The position numbers and the translations under genes were made by a program. This document shows positions 1-8,915 of a DNA stretch of 64,000 nucleotides, piece after piece; positions within the stretch are counted from its first letter, which is position 1; each line of letters opens with the position of its first letter. Source of the stretch: Palleronia salina (GTDB lineage Bacteria; Pseudomonadota; Alphaproteobacteria; Rhodobacterales; Rhodobacteraceae); the NCBI RefSeq assembly GCF_900141995.1, contig NZ_FQZA01000003.1:186001-250000 (forward strand), in the 5' to 3' direction. Under the pieces are notes generated by a model. That model was not told where the DNA came from and did no database searches. It saw only the letters and a program-made list of their open reading frames with translations.

Positions 1-86
1 GCCAGGACAGGCGATGCCGCCAGTCCGACCGCGGCGACCATCGAGGAAGCTAGAAGAATGCGCATGAAAACTGCCTTTCGGGACAT
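1..86 (-). CDS. Secreted/periplasmic protein, N-terminal fragment
   Basis: Reading leftwards from an ATG at 86, the frame stays open to the window edge. It gives a short basic start followed by a hydrophobic stretch and a likely signal-peptidase site (ASPVLA). A second in-frame ATG lies at 65. The protein is therefore probably exported, but only about 28 residues are visible and no function can be given. It lies on the same strand as hemF, about 60 bases downstream of the hemF stop. Confidence 0.5.
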   Translation of the reverse strand, partial: MSRKAVFMRILLASSMVAAVGLAASPVL

Positions 87-148
87 ATTATCGATATCCC
101 ACCCTAGGCTCCGCACGCGCCGCGATTCATCTCACAGTAGTGTGAGGG

Positions 149-1069
149 TCAGATCCACTTCGCCAATGGTGGTAAAGACATCAACACCGCGTTGGCGTCG
201 TGGCCCGTTTCCAGCCCGAATTTCGTGCCGCGGTCGTAGACCAGGTTGTACTCGGCATAGAGCCCGCGATGCACCAGCTGCGCGTCCTTGTCGGCGTCGT
301 CGAAGGGCTGGGTGCGGCGCCGTTCCACCAGCGGCAGGTAGGCGGGCAGGAAGGCCTGGCCGATATCGCGGGTCAGCGCGAAATCGGCGGCCCAGTCGCC
401 GGTGCAGTGGTCGTCCATGAAGATCCCCCCGACACCGCGGGCGCGGCCCCGGTGCGGGATGAAGAAATACTCGTCCGCCCAGGCCTTCAACCGGGGATAG
501 TGCCCGGCCCCGTGGGGATCCAGATGCGCCTGCTGGGTCGCGTGGAAATGGGCGGTGTCCTCGTCGTATTCGATACAGGGGTTCAGGTCCGAGCCGCCGC
601 CGAACCACCAGGCATGGGGCGTCCAGAACATCCGCGTGTTCATGTGCACGGCGGGCACATGCGGGTTCTGCATGTGGGCGACCAGGCTGATGCCGCTGGC
701 CCAGAAGCGCGGATCCTCGGCCATGCCGGGGATGCCCTTGCGCGCGGCCATGGCGGCCTGGGCGCGGGGGGCGAGGGTGCCGAACACCTCGGAGACGTTG
801 ACGCCCACCTTCTCGAACACGCGGCCGCCGCGCATGACGCTCATCAGCCCGCCGCCCGCGTCGCTGCCGTCATCGGACGCGCGGCGCGTCTCGGACACCT
901 CGAACCGGCCGGGGGCCATGTCGGAGAAGGGGCCTTGGGCGTGGCTGTCTTCCAGCGCTTCGAAGGCCTCGACGATGCGGTCGCGCAGGGTGCGGAACCA
1001 GGCGGCGGCCTCGGCCTTCTCCGCGTCGAACGGGGCGGTGGGGGTCATGCTGTCGATCCGGTTTTCCAT
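149..1069 (-). CDS. hemF: Oxygen-dependent coproporphyrinogen III oxidase
   Basis: This is the aerobic HemF enzyme. It oxidatively decarboxylates two propionates of coproporphyrinogen III to give protoporphyrinogen IX in cytosolic haem synthesis. The 306-residue product has the usual family length and carries the conserved blocks HMNTRMF, WWFGGGSDLNP, FIPHRGRARGVGGIF and YAEYNLVYDRGTKFGL, ending in the typical SLPP..W tail. The reading frame is open well upstream, through the SDR gene, but homology begins near the ATG at 1069. A second ATG lies at 1048. The SDR gene ends 50 bases upstream on the same strand, so co-transcription is possible. Haem supply fits a cytochrome-rich aerobic bacterium. 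Confidence 0.95.
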   Translation of the reverse strand: MENRIDSMTPTAPFDAEKAEAAAWFRTLRDRIVEAFEALEDSHAQGPFSDMAPGRFEVSETRRASDDGSDAGGGLMSVMRGGRVFEKVGVNVSEVFGTLAPRAQAAMAARKGIPGMAEDPRFWASGISLVAHMQNPHVPAVHMNTRMFWTPHAWWFGGGSDLNPCIEYDEDTAHFHATQQAHLDPHGAGHYPRLKAWADEYFFIPHRGRARGVGGIFMDDHCTGDWAADFALTRDIGQAFLPAYLPLVERRRTQPFDDADKDAQLVHRGLYAEYNLVYDRGTKFGLETGHDANAVLMSLPPLAKWI

Positions 1070-1119
1070 GCCTGCCGGACTAGCACCCGCGGCGGCGCGG
1101 GTCCATCGCGACGGCGCGG

Positions 1120-1932
1120 CTAGTGCGCGGGCGTGTCCACCACGTCGACCAGGGTGCGGCCGCCGTCGATGGTCAGGATCTGCCCGGTCATGAAGCCCGA
1201 GCCGTCGGCGGCCAGGAACTGCACCGCCTCGGCCACCTCGCTGGCGCCTGCGATGCGGTTCAGGGGGGTGGCGTCGATGATCTCGTCCCGCAGGTCTCGG
1301 TCGGCCTTGATGGCGCCCTTCAGCGACGCGCTCATCACGCTGCCGAAGGCCACGGCGTTCACCCGGATGCGATGCGGCGCCAGCGCCACGGCCAGCGACC
1401 GCGTCGCCTGGTCCAGCGCGGCCGAGCTCACGGAATAGGCCAGCAGGTCCGGCTGCGTGCGTCGCGCGGCGATCGAGCTGAGGTTGATGATCGACCCGGC
1501 GGGGCCGTCGCTGTTGCCGTCGTCCTCGGCCTGCTGGCGCATCCGCTTGGCCACCTGCTGGGTCAGGCGCAGGGGCGTCATCAGGTTCTGCTCGATCAGG
1601 TCGTTCACGGTGCGGTCGGTGGGGTCCAGCGGGTCCGAGGTCACCATCTGTCGCGACGCGTTCACCAGGATGTCGATCCGGTCGAAGGCGTCGATGGTCG
1701 CCGACAGCAGGTTCGCCACGGTCAGCTTTTCCCGCAGGTCGCCGCCGAAGCAGCGGGCCGTGCCCGTGTCCTCGTCGTCGAGCGCGCCCATCTCCTGGCG
1801 CAGCCGGTCCTCGTCTATGTCGCACATCATTACGTTGGCGCCGCGTTCCAGGAAATGGCGCGCCACGGCCAGGCCCACGCCATGGGCGGCGCCGGTGACG
1901 ATGGCGGTCTTGCCTGCGATCGAGAAGGACAT
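1120..1932 (-). CDS. SDR-family oxidoreductase lacking the catalytic lysine
   Basis: A 270-residue classical-length short-chain dehydrogenase/reductase. The Rossmann nucleotide site is intact (TGAAHGVG, residues 13-20) and is followed by a CDID acidic loop that suggests NAD(H) preference. The serine motif INLSS is at about 149-153 and the catalytic-type tyrosine is Y166. The expected lysine of YxxxK is replaced by serine (YSVSS, position 170), and the NNAG motif has become NAS (91-93). The rest of the fold, including the DGG near the C-terminus, looks normal. The protein may have altered or no dehydrogenase activity. It lies between the methyltransferase gene and hemF on the same strand. Substrate unknown. 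Confidence 0.8.
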   Translation of the reverse strand: MSFSIAGKTAIVTGAAHGVGLAVARHFLERGANVMMCDIDEDRLRQEMGALDDEDTGTARCFGGDLREKLTVANLLSATIDAFDRIDILVNASRQMVTSDPLDPTDRTVNDLIEQNLMTPLRLTQQVAKRMRQQAEDDGNSDGPAGSIINLSSIAARRTQPDLLAYSVSSAALDQATRSLAVALAPHRIRVNAVAFGSVMSASLKGAIKADRDLRDEIIDATPLNRIAGASEVAEAVQFLAADGSGFMTGQILTIDGGRTLVDVVDTPAH

Positions 1933-1945
1933 GGGGGGCGACCTT

Positions 1946-2905
1946 TCAGCGGGCGCGGCGCGGGCGCGTCGCGCGATAGAGCTTGAACGCGGACGTCCCC
2001 GGAAGCTCGGTCACGTCGGCGAAATGTTGGGCGAGGGTCCGTTCATAGGGCAGATGGCGGTTGGCGACCAGCCACAAGCTGCCGCGCGGGGCGAGGATGC
2101 GCGCCGCGTTGGCGATGAAGGCCTGTCCCAGGTCCGGCGCGCCCTTGCGGCCCTTGTGGAAGGGCGGATTGCTGATGACGTGATCGGCCCGCTCGGCCGG
2201 GGTGAAGGTGGTCGCGTCGGCCCAGTGAAACGCGGCGCGGTCCGACGTGACGTTGCGCCGGGCGCAATCCAGCGTCGCGTGATCCGCCTCGACCAGGTCG
2301 ATGGCCTTTATCTCGTCCGCCTCCAGCGCGCGGGCCGACAGGTATCCCCAGCCCGCGCCCAGGTCGACGACCCGGCCTTTCAGACCCGACAGCGCGTCGG
2401 CCAGCGCGGCCGAGGCCGGGTCCGACGCGTCGGAGGAAAAGCTGCCCGGCGCGGTCCAGAAGCCGTCGGCGTTCCGCGATGGCTCGGCCCGCCAGTCGGC
2501 GAAATCGCCGTCCTCGATGGCGAAGATCTTGCCGTGGGACTTCGAGATCACTGCGCCCACGCTGCCGCGCGCGCGGCAGGCCTTCAGCATGGCATCGACG
2601 CCGTCGGTCTTGGCGCCGTCCACCAGCACCCGCGCGCCCGTGGCGGCGGCCCGCGCGACGCGGTCCCGCGCCAGGTCGCGTTCGCGCGGCAGGGCCACGA
2701 CCACCGTCGCGGGCGTGCCGGTCAGGCTGCGCGACACGTCGAAGCCCCGCGCGCCCAGCCGGTCGAAATCCGGTTGCCGGTCACAGACCAGTGTCAGGGG
2801 CGCGGGCAGGTCGGAATAATCCGCGTCGTCGGTGGCGCCGAGAATCGCCAGTGGCGCCTCGATCAGGCCATCGTCCAACGCGATCGACAATCTGGGATCA
2901 GCCAT
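1946..2905 (-). CDS. RsmC-like class I SAM-dependent methyltransferase
   Basis: A 319-residue protein with an AdoMet-binding motif (VVDLGAGWGYLS) and the N6/N2-guanine-type catalytic motif ISNPPFHKG in its C-terminal half. A divergent N-terminal half precedes it. This two-domain arrangement matches RsmC/RlmG rRNA guanine-N2 methyltransferases; E. coli RsmC modifies G1207 of 16S rRNA. The exact target base cannot be read from sequence alone, so no symbol is assigned. It starts just downstream of clpS and is followed after 13 bases by the SDR gene, all on the minus strand, which suggests one transcript. Confidence 0.8.
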   Translation of the reverse strand: MADPRLSIALDDGLIEAPLAILGATDDADYSDLPAPLTLVCDRQPDFDRLGARGFDVSRSLTGTPATVVVALPRERDLARDRVARAAATGARVLVDGAKTDGVDAMLKACRARGSVGAVISKSHGKIFAIEDGDFADWRAEPSRNADGFWTAPGSFSSDASDPASAALADALSGLKGRVVDLGAGWGYLSARALEADEIKAIDLVEADHATLDCARRNVTSDRAAFHWADATTFTPAERADHVISNPPFHKGRKGAPDLGQAFIANAARILAPRGSLWLVANRHLPYERTLAQHFADVTELPGTSAFKLYRATRPRRAR

Positions 2906-2924
2906 GCGGGGACGGGCGCGGGCC

Positions 2925-3266
2925 CTATTCCTTTTCCATGGTGCATTGCAGCGGGTGCTGGTGGCGCCGCGCGAAATCCATAACCTGCGTCACCTTGGTC
3001 TCGGCCACCTCGAAGGAGAACACGCCGACGACGGCCAGCCCCTTCTTGTGGACGGTCAGCATGATCTCGAACGCCTGCGAATGGTTCAGCCCGAAGAATC
3101 GTTCGAGGATATGCACCACGAACTCCATGGGCGTATAATCGTCGTTCAGCAGCATCACCTTGTAGAGCGGCGGCCGCTTGGTCTTGGGCTTGGTCTCCAG
3201 CACCACATCCGTGTCGCCGTCGCCGGGCGTGGGGTCGCTGGACAGGATCGGTGCCTGCGCGATCAT
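2925..3266 (-). CDS. clpS: ATP-dependent Clp protease adaptor ClpS
   Basis: ClpS binds the N-domain of ClpA and delivers N-degron substrates to ClpAP. The 113-residue product has a flexible N-terminus followed by the ClpS core: [17 protein letters not shown], then HxxG-type residues and [11 protein letters not shown]. The NDDYTP stretch forms the N-degron pocket. The frame is open further upstream, but the ATG at 3266 follows an AAAGGCGA ribosome site and gives the normal family length. An earlier start would overlap the divergent HAD gene. It heads the minus-strand run towards hemF. Confidence 0.93.
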   Translation of the reverse strand: MIAQAPILSSDPTPGDGDTDVVLETKPKTKRPPLYKVMLLNDDYTPMEFVVHILERFFGLNHSQAFEIMLTVHKKGLAVVGVFSFEVAETKVTQVMDFARRHQHPLQCTMEKE

Positions 3267-3343
3267 GTCTCGCCTTTCGCCAAAGGGTGGGAATTCATGC
3301 CCGCACCATATAAGGGCGCAACGCGGCGTGAAAAGGGGGCGAA

Positions 3344-4042
3344 ATGGCACCAATCCGCGCGATCGGCTTCGATGCCGACGACACGCTCTGGCATAACGAG
3401 CGTTTCTTCAAGCTGACCGAGGCCCGGTTCGCCGAGCTCCTGCGCGACTACGCCGCCCCCGATCACCTGGCCGAACGGCTTCTGGCGGCCGAGCGACGCA
3501 ACCTCGGCCGCTACGGGTTCGGGATCAAGGGATTTGTGCTGTCGATGATCGAAACGGCCATGGACGTCACCGACGACCGCGTGCCCGCGACCGTGCTGCG
3601 CCGGATCGTCGAGGCGGGGCACGACATGCTGGAGCATCCGATCGAGCTGCTGCCCAGCGTGCAGGACACGGTCGCGGACCTGCACGGACGCTATACGCTG
3701 ATCCTCATCACCAAGGGCGACCTGCTGGACCAGGAACGCAAGCTCGCGCAGTCGGGCCTGGGCGACTGGTTCGACGGGATCGAGATCGTGTCGGACAAGA
3801 CGCCCGACATCTATATCCGCGCCTTCGCCCCCCACGGCGGGGCGCGGGCGGGGCTGATGGTGGGTAATTCGATGAAGTCCGACGTGCTGCCGATGATCGC
3901 GGCGGGCGGAATCGGGGTGCACGTCCCGCACGGTCAGGAATGGGCGCTCGAAGCCGCCGAACCGCCGAAAGATGAGGCACGATTCCACGCCCTGGAAAAT
4001 CTGTCCGCGCTGCCCGACCTGGTGCGACATCTTGGCGACTAG
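3344..4042 (+). CDS. HAD-family hydrolase (phosphatase)
   Basis: A 232-residue haloacid dehalogenase superfamily phosphatase. Motif I is [11 protein letters not shown] (nucleophile D10, acid D12), motif II is in LILITKGD, a conserved lysine lies in VSDKTPDIY, and motif III is VGNSMKSDV. The helical cap between motifs I and II is typical of small-molecule phosphatases. The substrate cannot be deduced. The gene is divergent from clpS, with about 77 bases between the starts, and an AAAAGGGGG ribosome site precedes the ATG. Confidence 0.85.
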   Translation: MAPIRAIGFDADDTLWHNERFFKLTEARFAELLRDYAAPDHLAERLLAAERRNLGRYGFGIKGFVLSMIETAMDVTDDRVPATVLRRIVEAGHDMLEHPIELLPSVQDTVADLHGRYTLILITKGDLLDQERKLAQSGLGDWFDGIEIVSDKTPDIYIRAFAPHGGARAGLMVGNSMKSDVLPMIAAGGIGVHVPHGQEWALEAAEPPKDEARFHALENLSALPDLVRHLGD

Positions 4043-4220
4043 GATCATCTAGAGGTTGTATTGCCGCGCCCCACTAGATCTTGTCGCGCGGCGGCGCGCC
4101 GGTCGCAGGACATTAAAGCTGCGCCAAAAAACCATGAAAACAAACGGTTTTGCGTGCCGAGATTCCGTGCTAACTTTTACCCGCAGATCCCGCCGCAAAG
4201 AGCGGGGCTTCGAGGCAGAT

Positions 4221-4225
4221 AAAGG
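4221..4225 (+). promoter_or_regulatory. Ribosome binding site fixing a GTG start
   Basis: AAAGG lies nine bases before the GTG at 4235. No better-placed ATG precedes the signal peptide of the carboxypeptidase, so this site decides the start. Confidence 0.55.
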
Positions 4226-4234
4226 CAGTGACCC

Positions 4235-5536
4235 GTGGACATTAGACGGTGGCAGTGCGTCCTTGCGACGCTCGTTCTTCTTGGCATTTCAACCTGGACA
4301 AACCCGGCACAGGCGGCGCCCTATGCCGCGATGGTGATCGACGCCCGCTCGGGCGAGGTTCTCCATGCGCGCAACGCGGATACGCGGCTGCATCCCGCGT
4401 CGCTCACCAAGATGATGACCCTCTACGTGGTCTTCGACGCGGTGAAGCGTGGCGAGATCAGCATGGACACCGAGGTGCGGATCTCGCGCTTCGCGGCCAG
4501 CGAACCGCCGTCGAAGCTGGGTCTGCGCGCCGGCCAGAAGATCGCCATGCGGTATCTCGTGCGCGCGGCGGCGGTGAAGTCGGCCAACGATGCCGCCACC
4601 GCGCTGGGCGAGGCGATCTCGGGCTCCGAGGCCGCGTTCGCGCGCCGCATGACCGCCACCGCCAAGGCGCTGGGCATGACGCGAACCACCTTCAAGAACG
4701 CCCACGGCCTGACCGAATCGGGCCACCTCAGCACCGCGCGCGACATGACGCTGCTGGGGCGGCACCTGTTCTACGACTTCCCCGAGTACTACAACCTGTT
4801 CTCGCGCACCTCGACCGATGCCGGGCTGCGGACCGTCAACAACACCAACCGCCGCCTGCTGGGCGCCTACAAGGGCGCCGACGGGATCAAGACGGGCTAT
4901 ACCCGCGCCGCCGGCTTCAACCTCGTGGCGTCGGCCGAGCGTGGGGGCGAGCGCATCATCGCCACGGTCTTCGGCGGCCGGTCCTCGGCCACGCGCAACG
5001 CCAAGGTGGCCGAGCTGCTGGACCTGGGCTTCGCACGCGCCCCCAGCCGCGTGGCGGTCCGCAAGCCGGTGAAGCCCGACCTGGGCTCGACCAGCGCCGC
5101 CTCGGTCGTGGTCGCCCGGTCGCTGCGCCCGATCCCCCGTCCCGTGCCCGCCGCGACGCTGGTCGCCGACGCGGGCCCCGCCGCCGAAGAGGTCACCCGC
5201 GCCGTCACCGAGGCCATCAGCATCGCCGCCACCCCGATCCCCGAGCCGCGCCCCGAGGGCGAGCTCGAGGTCGTGACCCGCATGTCGTCTTCGGGCGGGC
5301 GTCACTGGGGGATCAACCTGGGCAATTTCGGCTCGCGCTACGACGCCGAGCGCATCCTGCTGAAGACCGCGCTGGTCGAAATCGGCACGCTGGACGACGC
5401 GCTGCGCAAGGTGGTGCAGGGACCAAGTGGCTACCAGGCGAACTTCGTCGGCATGACGCAGGAGCGCGCCGCGCTGGCCTGCCGCCGGCTGGCCGCCCGC
5501 GACATGGATTGCGCGACGCTGGGCCCGGCGGGCTAA
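4235..5536 (+). CDS. D-alanyl-D-alanine carboxypeptidase (S11/PBP5 type) with SPOR domain
   Basis: A penicillin-binding carboxypeptidase that trims the terminal D-Ala from peptidoglycan stem peptides in the periplasm. The 433-residue product has a signal peptide (cleavage after NPAQA) and the three active-site motifs of family S11: SLTK (S56, K59), SAN (116-118) and KTG (219-221). After a proline/alanine-rich linker, the last ~80 residues (HWGINLGNFGSRYDAERIL onward) look like a SPOR domain, which binds denuded glycan at division septa. The start is GTG. The stop overlaps the stop of the convergent phosphoesterase gene, leaving no room for a terminator. Confidence 0.9.
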   Translation: MDIRRWQCVLATLVLLGISTWTNPAQAAPYAAMVIDARSGEVLHARNADTRLHPASLTKMMTLYVVFDAVKRGEISMDTEVRISRFAASEPPSKLGLRAGQKIAMRYLVRAAAVKSANDAATALGEAISGSEAAFARRMTATAKALGMTRTTFKNAHGLTESGHLSTARDMTLLGRHLFYDFPEYYNLFSRTSTDAGLRTVNNTNRRLLGAYKGADGIKTGYTRAAGFNLVASAERGGERIIATVFGGRSSATRNAKVAELLDLGFARAPSRVAVRKPVKPDLGSTSAASVVVARSLRPIPRPVPAATLVADAGPAAEEVTRAVTEAISIAATPIPEPRPEGELEVVTRMSSSGGRHWGINLGNFGSRYDAERILLKTALVEIGTLDDALRKVVQGPSGYQANFVGMTQERAALACRRLAARDMDCATLGPAG

Positions 5537-6327
5537 TCGCCCTCGGGCGCCGTCCACTTGCCTGACACCCGGAAGAACGAGGCCTCGCGCGACAGTGCGA
5601 AGCCGGTGCCGGGCGTGGCGGCGAAGGTCTGGACCCGCAGCCCGTCGCGGTCGCCCTGGACCAGGTTGAACGTGTTCGGTTCACCCCGCAGCCGGGTCGA
5701 CAGCCCCGTGCCCGCCTGCACGAACAGCAGGCCCTGCGCCGTCTGGAACGGCGCCGTGATCGTGTGATGCAGGTGGCCCGACAGCACCACGTCCGCCCCG
5801 CATTCCTGCAACCGCCCCAGCGCCGCGCGCGCCCCGCGCATCAGCCGCTTTTCCACCTCCGGCCCGTGTTCCAGCGGGTGATGCAGCACCACGATCCGCA
5901 ACCGGTCGCCCGCGTCCTCGAACGCGTCGCAGACCTTGGCCACCGTGCGCTCGGAAATCCGGCCCCGCTGCCACGAGAACCGGTTCACCGTGTTCACGCC
6001 CTGGATAACCGCACCGGGCAACCGCTGCATCGGCTCGAGCTTGCGGTCGATGGCGTGGCGATAGCGGCTCCAGGGGCGCAATAGGCGGACCCAGAGGTTG
6101 TCCAGCGGCGTGTCGTGGTTGCCGGGCACCGACAGCACCGGAGGTTCGAGCTTTTCCAGGAAGGCACTGGCGCGTTCGAACTGACCGCGCCGGGCGCGCT
6201 GGGTGAAATCGCCCGACACCGCCACCAGGTCGGGGGCCAGGTCGTTAACGATCTCGACCAGCTGCGGCTCGGCCTCGGCGCGGTCGCGGCCGAAATGCAG
6301 GTCCGAGAGGTGCACGATACGGGTCAA
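5533..6327 (-). CDS. Calcineurin-like metallophosphoesterase
   Basis: A 264-residue metallophosphoesterase with all the metal-ligand motifs in order: DLHFG, GDFTQ, GNHDTP, HHP and GHLHHT. The family hydrolyses phosphomono- or diesters with two metal ions; the substrate here is unknown. The start is inferred as TTG at 6327, which overlaps the lipid-kinase stop as TTGA. It sits below a GGGAG ribosome site and begins the expected TRIVHLSDLHFG sequence. Tight coupling to a lipid kinase suggests a linked phospholipid or phosphate substrate, but this is inference. Its TAG stop overlaps the TAA stop of the convergent carboxypeptidase gene. Confidence 0.87.
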   Translation of the reverse strand: MTRIVHLSDLHFGRDRAEAEPQLVEIVNDLAPDLVAVSGDFTQRARRGQFERASAFLEKLEPPVLSVPGNHDTPLDNLWVRLLRPWSRYRHAIDRKLEPMQRLPGAVIQGVNTVNRFSWQRGRISERTVAKVCDAFEDAGDRLRIVVLHHPLEHGPEVEKRLMRGARAALGRLQECGADVVLSGHLHHTITAPFQTAQGLLFVQAGTGLSTRLRGEPNTFNLVQGDRDGLRVQTFAATPGTGFALSREASFFRVSGKWTAPEGD

Positions 6328-7229
6328 GACGACGGCTCCCGGTCGGCGGGCAGGATGATGCGCAACGGATCGTCCGACATGCGGAACTCGAACGGGCTGG
6401 CCTCGCGGCGCTTCTCGCCGTCGAAGGCCAGCGTGGCCTTCCTGCGGGCCGTCTTCACCGTCAGGCTGCGGGCGCTCAGAAGCTCGTAATCCTGTCCCTC
6501 GACCGCCTTGCCGCGCGCCAGCCGCCACGCCAGCGCCATCAACCGCCGGCGGCTGCGGGCGCGCGCGACCAGAACGGCGAAACGGTCGTCCGAGATCAGG
6601 TCGGCCCCGTTCAGCCCGAAGAAGTCCAACTGGTAGGCCGAGCGCGCGACGAAAATCATCGCCGTGCGTTCCTCGCTGCGCTGGCCGTCGAGGTCGAGCG
6701 TCAGCCGCAGCGGTTTGCGAAACCGGAGCATCGTCTTCAGAACCGACCAGTGCGCGGCGATCCGGCGACGGCCCCAGCGGCGATAGACGGTTTCGCGTTC
6801 GCGCAGGATCTTTGGATAGATCCCCAACGACGCGTTGTTCAGGAAGGTCTGTCCGTTCACCTGGCCCACGTGGATGTCGTGGGGCCGGCCATCGACGATC
6901 TGGCGCGCGGCGGCTTCGGGATCCTCGCTGAAGCCCAGGCCGCGCGCGAAGAAGTTGAAGGTGCCCAGGGGCAGGACGGCCATGGGCACGTCGCGCCCGA
7001 CCATGGCGCCGGCGGTGGCCATGACCGTGCCGTCGCCCCCCGCCGCGACCACCAGGTCGCCGCCATCGGCCACCGCCCGGTCGATCAGCGCGCTCAGGTC
7101 GCTTCCGGGCTGCCAGTCGATGCGGCACGCGTCGGGTCCGAAGACCTCCATGGCCTGTTCTATGGCCTGGCGGTCGCGGCTGTTGCGGCCGGACTTGTGA
7201 TTGGCGATGACACGTATCTGCGCGGGCAT
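6324..7229 (-). CDS. Diacylglycerol kinase-family lipid kinase
   Basis: A 301-residue protein of the DAGK/YegS/sphingosine kinase family, which phosphorylates lipid hydroxyls with ATP at the membrane face. The ATP-binding motif GGDGTV (VVAAGGDGTVMATAGA) is followed by the PLGTFNFFARGLG motif and the NNASLGIYP segment typical of the two-domain fold. The ATG at 7229 is chosen; a TTG at 7244 is also in frame but has no ribosome site. The end overlaps the phosphoesterase start by four bases (TTGA), so the pair is translationally coupled. Substrate specificity cannot be read. Confidence 0.87.
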   Translation of the reverse strand: MPAQIRVIANHKSGRNSRDRQAIEQAMEVFGPDACRIDWQPGSDLSALIDRAVADGGDLVVAAGGDGTVMATAGAMVGRDVPMAVLPLGTFNFFARGLGFSEDPEAAARQIVDGRPHDIHVGQVNGQTFLNNASLGIYPKILRERETVYRRWGRRRIAAHWSVLKTMLRFRKPLRLTLDLDGQRSEERTAMIFVARSAYQLDFFGLNGADLISDDRFAVLVARARSRRRLMALAWRLARGKAVEGQDYELLSARSLTVKTARRKATLAFDGEKRREASPFEFRMSDDPLRIILPADREPSS

Positions 7230-7242
7230 GGGGGCGACTTTC

Positions 7243-7279
7243 AAAGGCTGCGACCGTGCAACGCAGGTCGCGGCCTTTT
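7243..7279 (-). terminator. Probable terminator of yejABEF
   Basis: Thirteen-base arms at 7243-7255 and 7266-7278, with one G-T mismatch, enclose a ten-base loop just after the yejF stop. On the minus strand the stem is followed only by a short T-run, so it is a weak intrinsic terminator. It also separates yejF from the lipid-kinase gene. Confidence 0.5.
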
Positions 7280-7286
7280 GTTGCGC

Positions 7287-8894
7287 TCAGGCGCTGCGCG
7301 CGGGGGCCTTGCCGAAGGCGGCCTGCATCAGCGTGCGGGTATACTCGGTCTGCGGCGCGTCGAAGATGGCATCTGCATCGCCCGCCTCGACCACGTCGCC
7401 GCGCTTCATCACCATGACCTTGTGGCTCAGCGCGCGGACGACCTTAAGGTCGTGGCTGATGAAGAGGTAAGCCAGCCCGTATTTTGCCTGCAGGTCGCGC
7501 AGCAGGGTCACGATCTGGACCTGCACCGTCATGTCCAGCGCCGAGGTGGGTTCGTCCAGCACCACCAGCTTGGGCCGCAGGATCATGGCGCGGGCGATGG
7601 CGATGCGCTGTCGCTGCCCGCCCGAGAACTCGTGCGGATAGCGGTGCATCGTCGCCGGATCCAGCCCGACCTCGGACATCATCTGCGCCACGCGGTCGCG
7701 CTGTTCGTCGCGCGAGCCGCCGCCGTGGATCGTCAGGCCCTCGGCGATGATCTCTTCCACGGTCATGCGGGGCGACAGCGACCCGAAGGGATCCTGGAAC
7801 ACGATCTGCATGTCGGCGCGCAGGGGCCGGATGGCGCGACCGCGCAGCCCCTGGATATCGCGCCCCATGAAGACGATGGGGCCCTCGGACGGGATCAGCC
7901 GCATGATCGCCAGCGCCAGTGTCGTCTTGCCCGACCCGGATTCGCCCACGATGCCGATCGTCTCGCCCTGCCGCACCGACAGGGTCGCAGCGTTCACCGC
8001 CTTCACGTGGCCGGTGGTGCGCTTCAGCAGGCCGGTCTTGATCGGGAACCAGATGCGCAGGTCCTCGGTATGCGCGATCTCCTTCGCGTCTCCGGGGACG
8101 GGATCGGGCACGCCGGTGCTTTCGGCCTCCAGCAGCATTTTCGTGTAGGGGTGCTTGGGCGCGTCGAAGATCTTGGTGGTCTCGCCTTCCTCGACGATCT
8201 CGCCGTCCTTCATCACGCAGACCCGGTCGGCGATCTGGCGCACGATGGTCAGGTCGTGGGTGATGAACAGCATCGACAGGCCCTGCCGCGCCTTCAGGTC
8301 GGCCAGCAGGTCGAGGATCTGCGCCTGGATCGTCACGTCCAGCGCCGTCGTCGGCTCGTCCGCGATCAGCAGGTGGGGATCGTTGGCCAGCGCCATGGCG
8401 ATCATCACGCGCTGCCGTTGCCCGCCCGACAGCTCATGCGGATAGGCCTTCAGCCGCGACTCGGGGTCGTTGATGCCCACCTCGGTCAGCAGCTCGACGA
8501 TGCGCGCGCGCGCCCGGTCGCCGGTGATCCCCTGGTGCAGCTCCAGCGACTCGCGCAGCTGCTTTTCCAGCGTGTGCAGCGGGTTCAGCGACGTCATCGG
8601 CTCCTGGAAGATGAAGCTGATGTCGTTGCCGCGGACCTTGCGCAACTGCTTCTCGGACGCGCCGACCATCTGCTGGTCGGCATAAAGCACCGATCCGTCC
8701 ACATGCGCCGATCCCGGCAGCAGGTCGACCGTGGACAGCGCGGTGACGGACTTGCCCGAGCCCGACTCGCCCACCAGCGCGACGGTTTCGCCCCGCTTCA
8801 CGTGGAAGGACACGCCGCGCACGGCATGGGTCTCGGCCCCGTCCTGGCGGAAGCGGACGTTCAGGTCTTCGACGGTGAGAACGGTGTCGGTCAT
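7287..8894 (-). CDS. yejF: Peptide ABC transporter, double ATPase subunit YejF
   Basis: A 535-residue fusion of two ABC ATPase domains that powers the YejABEF oligopeptide importer (the microcin C uptake system in E. coli). Each half has a Walker A motif (GESGSGKS and GESGSGKT), a signature (LSGGQRQRV and FSGGQRQRI), a Walker B ending in DEPT, and an oligopeptide-type linker. The ATG at 8894 (MTDTVLTVEDLNVRF) is chosen; the frame extends to a TTG at 8906. It is the last gene of yejA-yejB-yejE-yejF and is separated from yejE by a 121-base structured spacer. Confidence 0.93.
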   Translation of the reverse strand: MTDTVLTVEDLNVRFRQDGAETHAVRGVSFHVKRGETVALVGESGSGKSVTALSTVDLLPGSAHVDGSVLYADQQMVGASEKQLRKVRGNDISFIFQEPMTSLNPLHTLEKQLRESLELHQGITGDRARARIVELLTEVGINDPESRLKAYPHELSGGQRQRVMIAMALANDPHLLIADEPTTALDVTIQAQILDLLADLKARQGLSMLFITHDLTIVRQIADRVCVMKDGEIVEEGETTKIFDAPKHPYTKMLLEAESTGVPDPVPGDAKEIAHTEDLRIWFPIKTGLLKRTTGHVKAVNAATLSVRQGETIGIVGESGSGKTTLALAIMRLIPSEGPIVFMGRDIQGLRGRAIRPLRADMQIVFQDPFGSLSPRMTVEEIIAEGLTIHGGGSRDEQRDRVAQMMSEVGLDPATMHRYPHEFSGGQRQRIAIARAMILRPKLVVLDEPTSALDMTVQVQIVTLLRDLQAKYGLAYLFISHDLKVVRALSHKVMVMKRGDVVEAGDADAIFDAPQTEYTRTLMQAAFGKAPARSA

Positions 8895-8915
8895 GGGGTT
8901 CCGCAAAGATCTGAG

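Noticed and set aside
131-146. Hairpin CTCACA/TGTGAG as a hemF terminator
   Set aside because: Only six base pairs and no T-run on the minus strand, so it is not listed as a feature.
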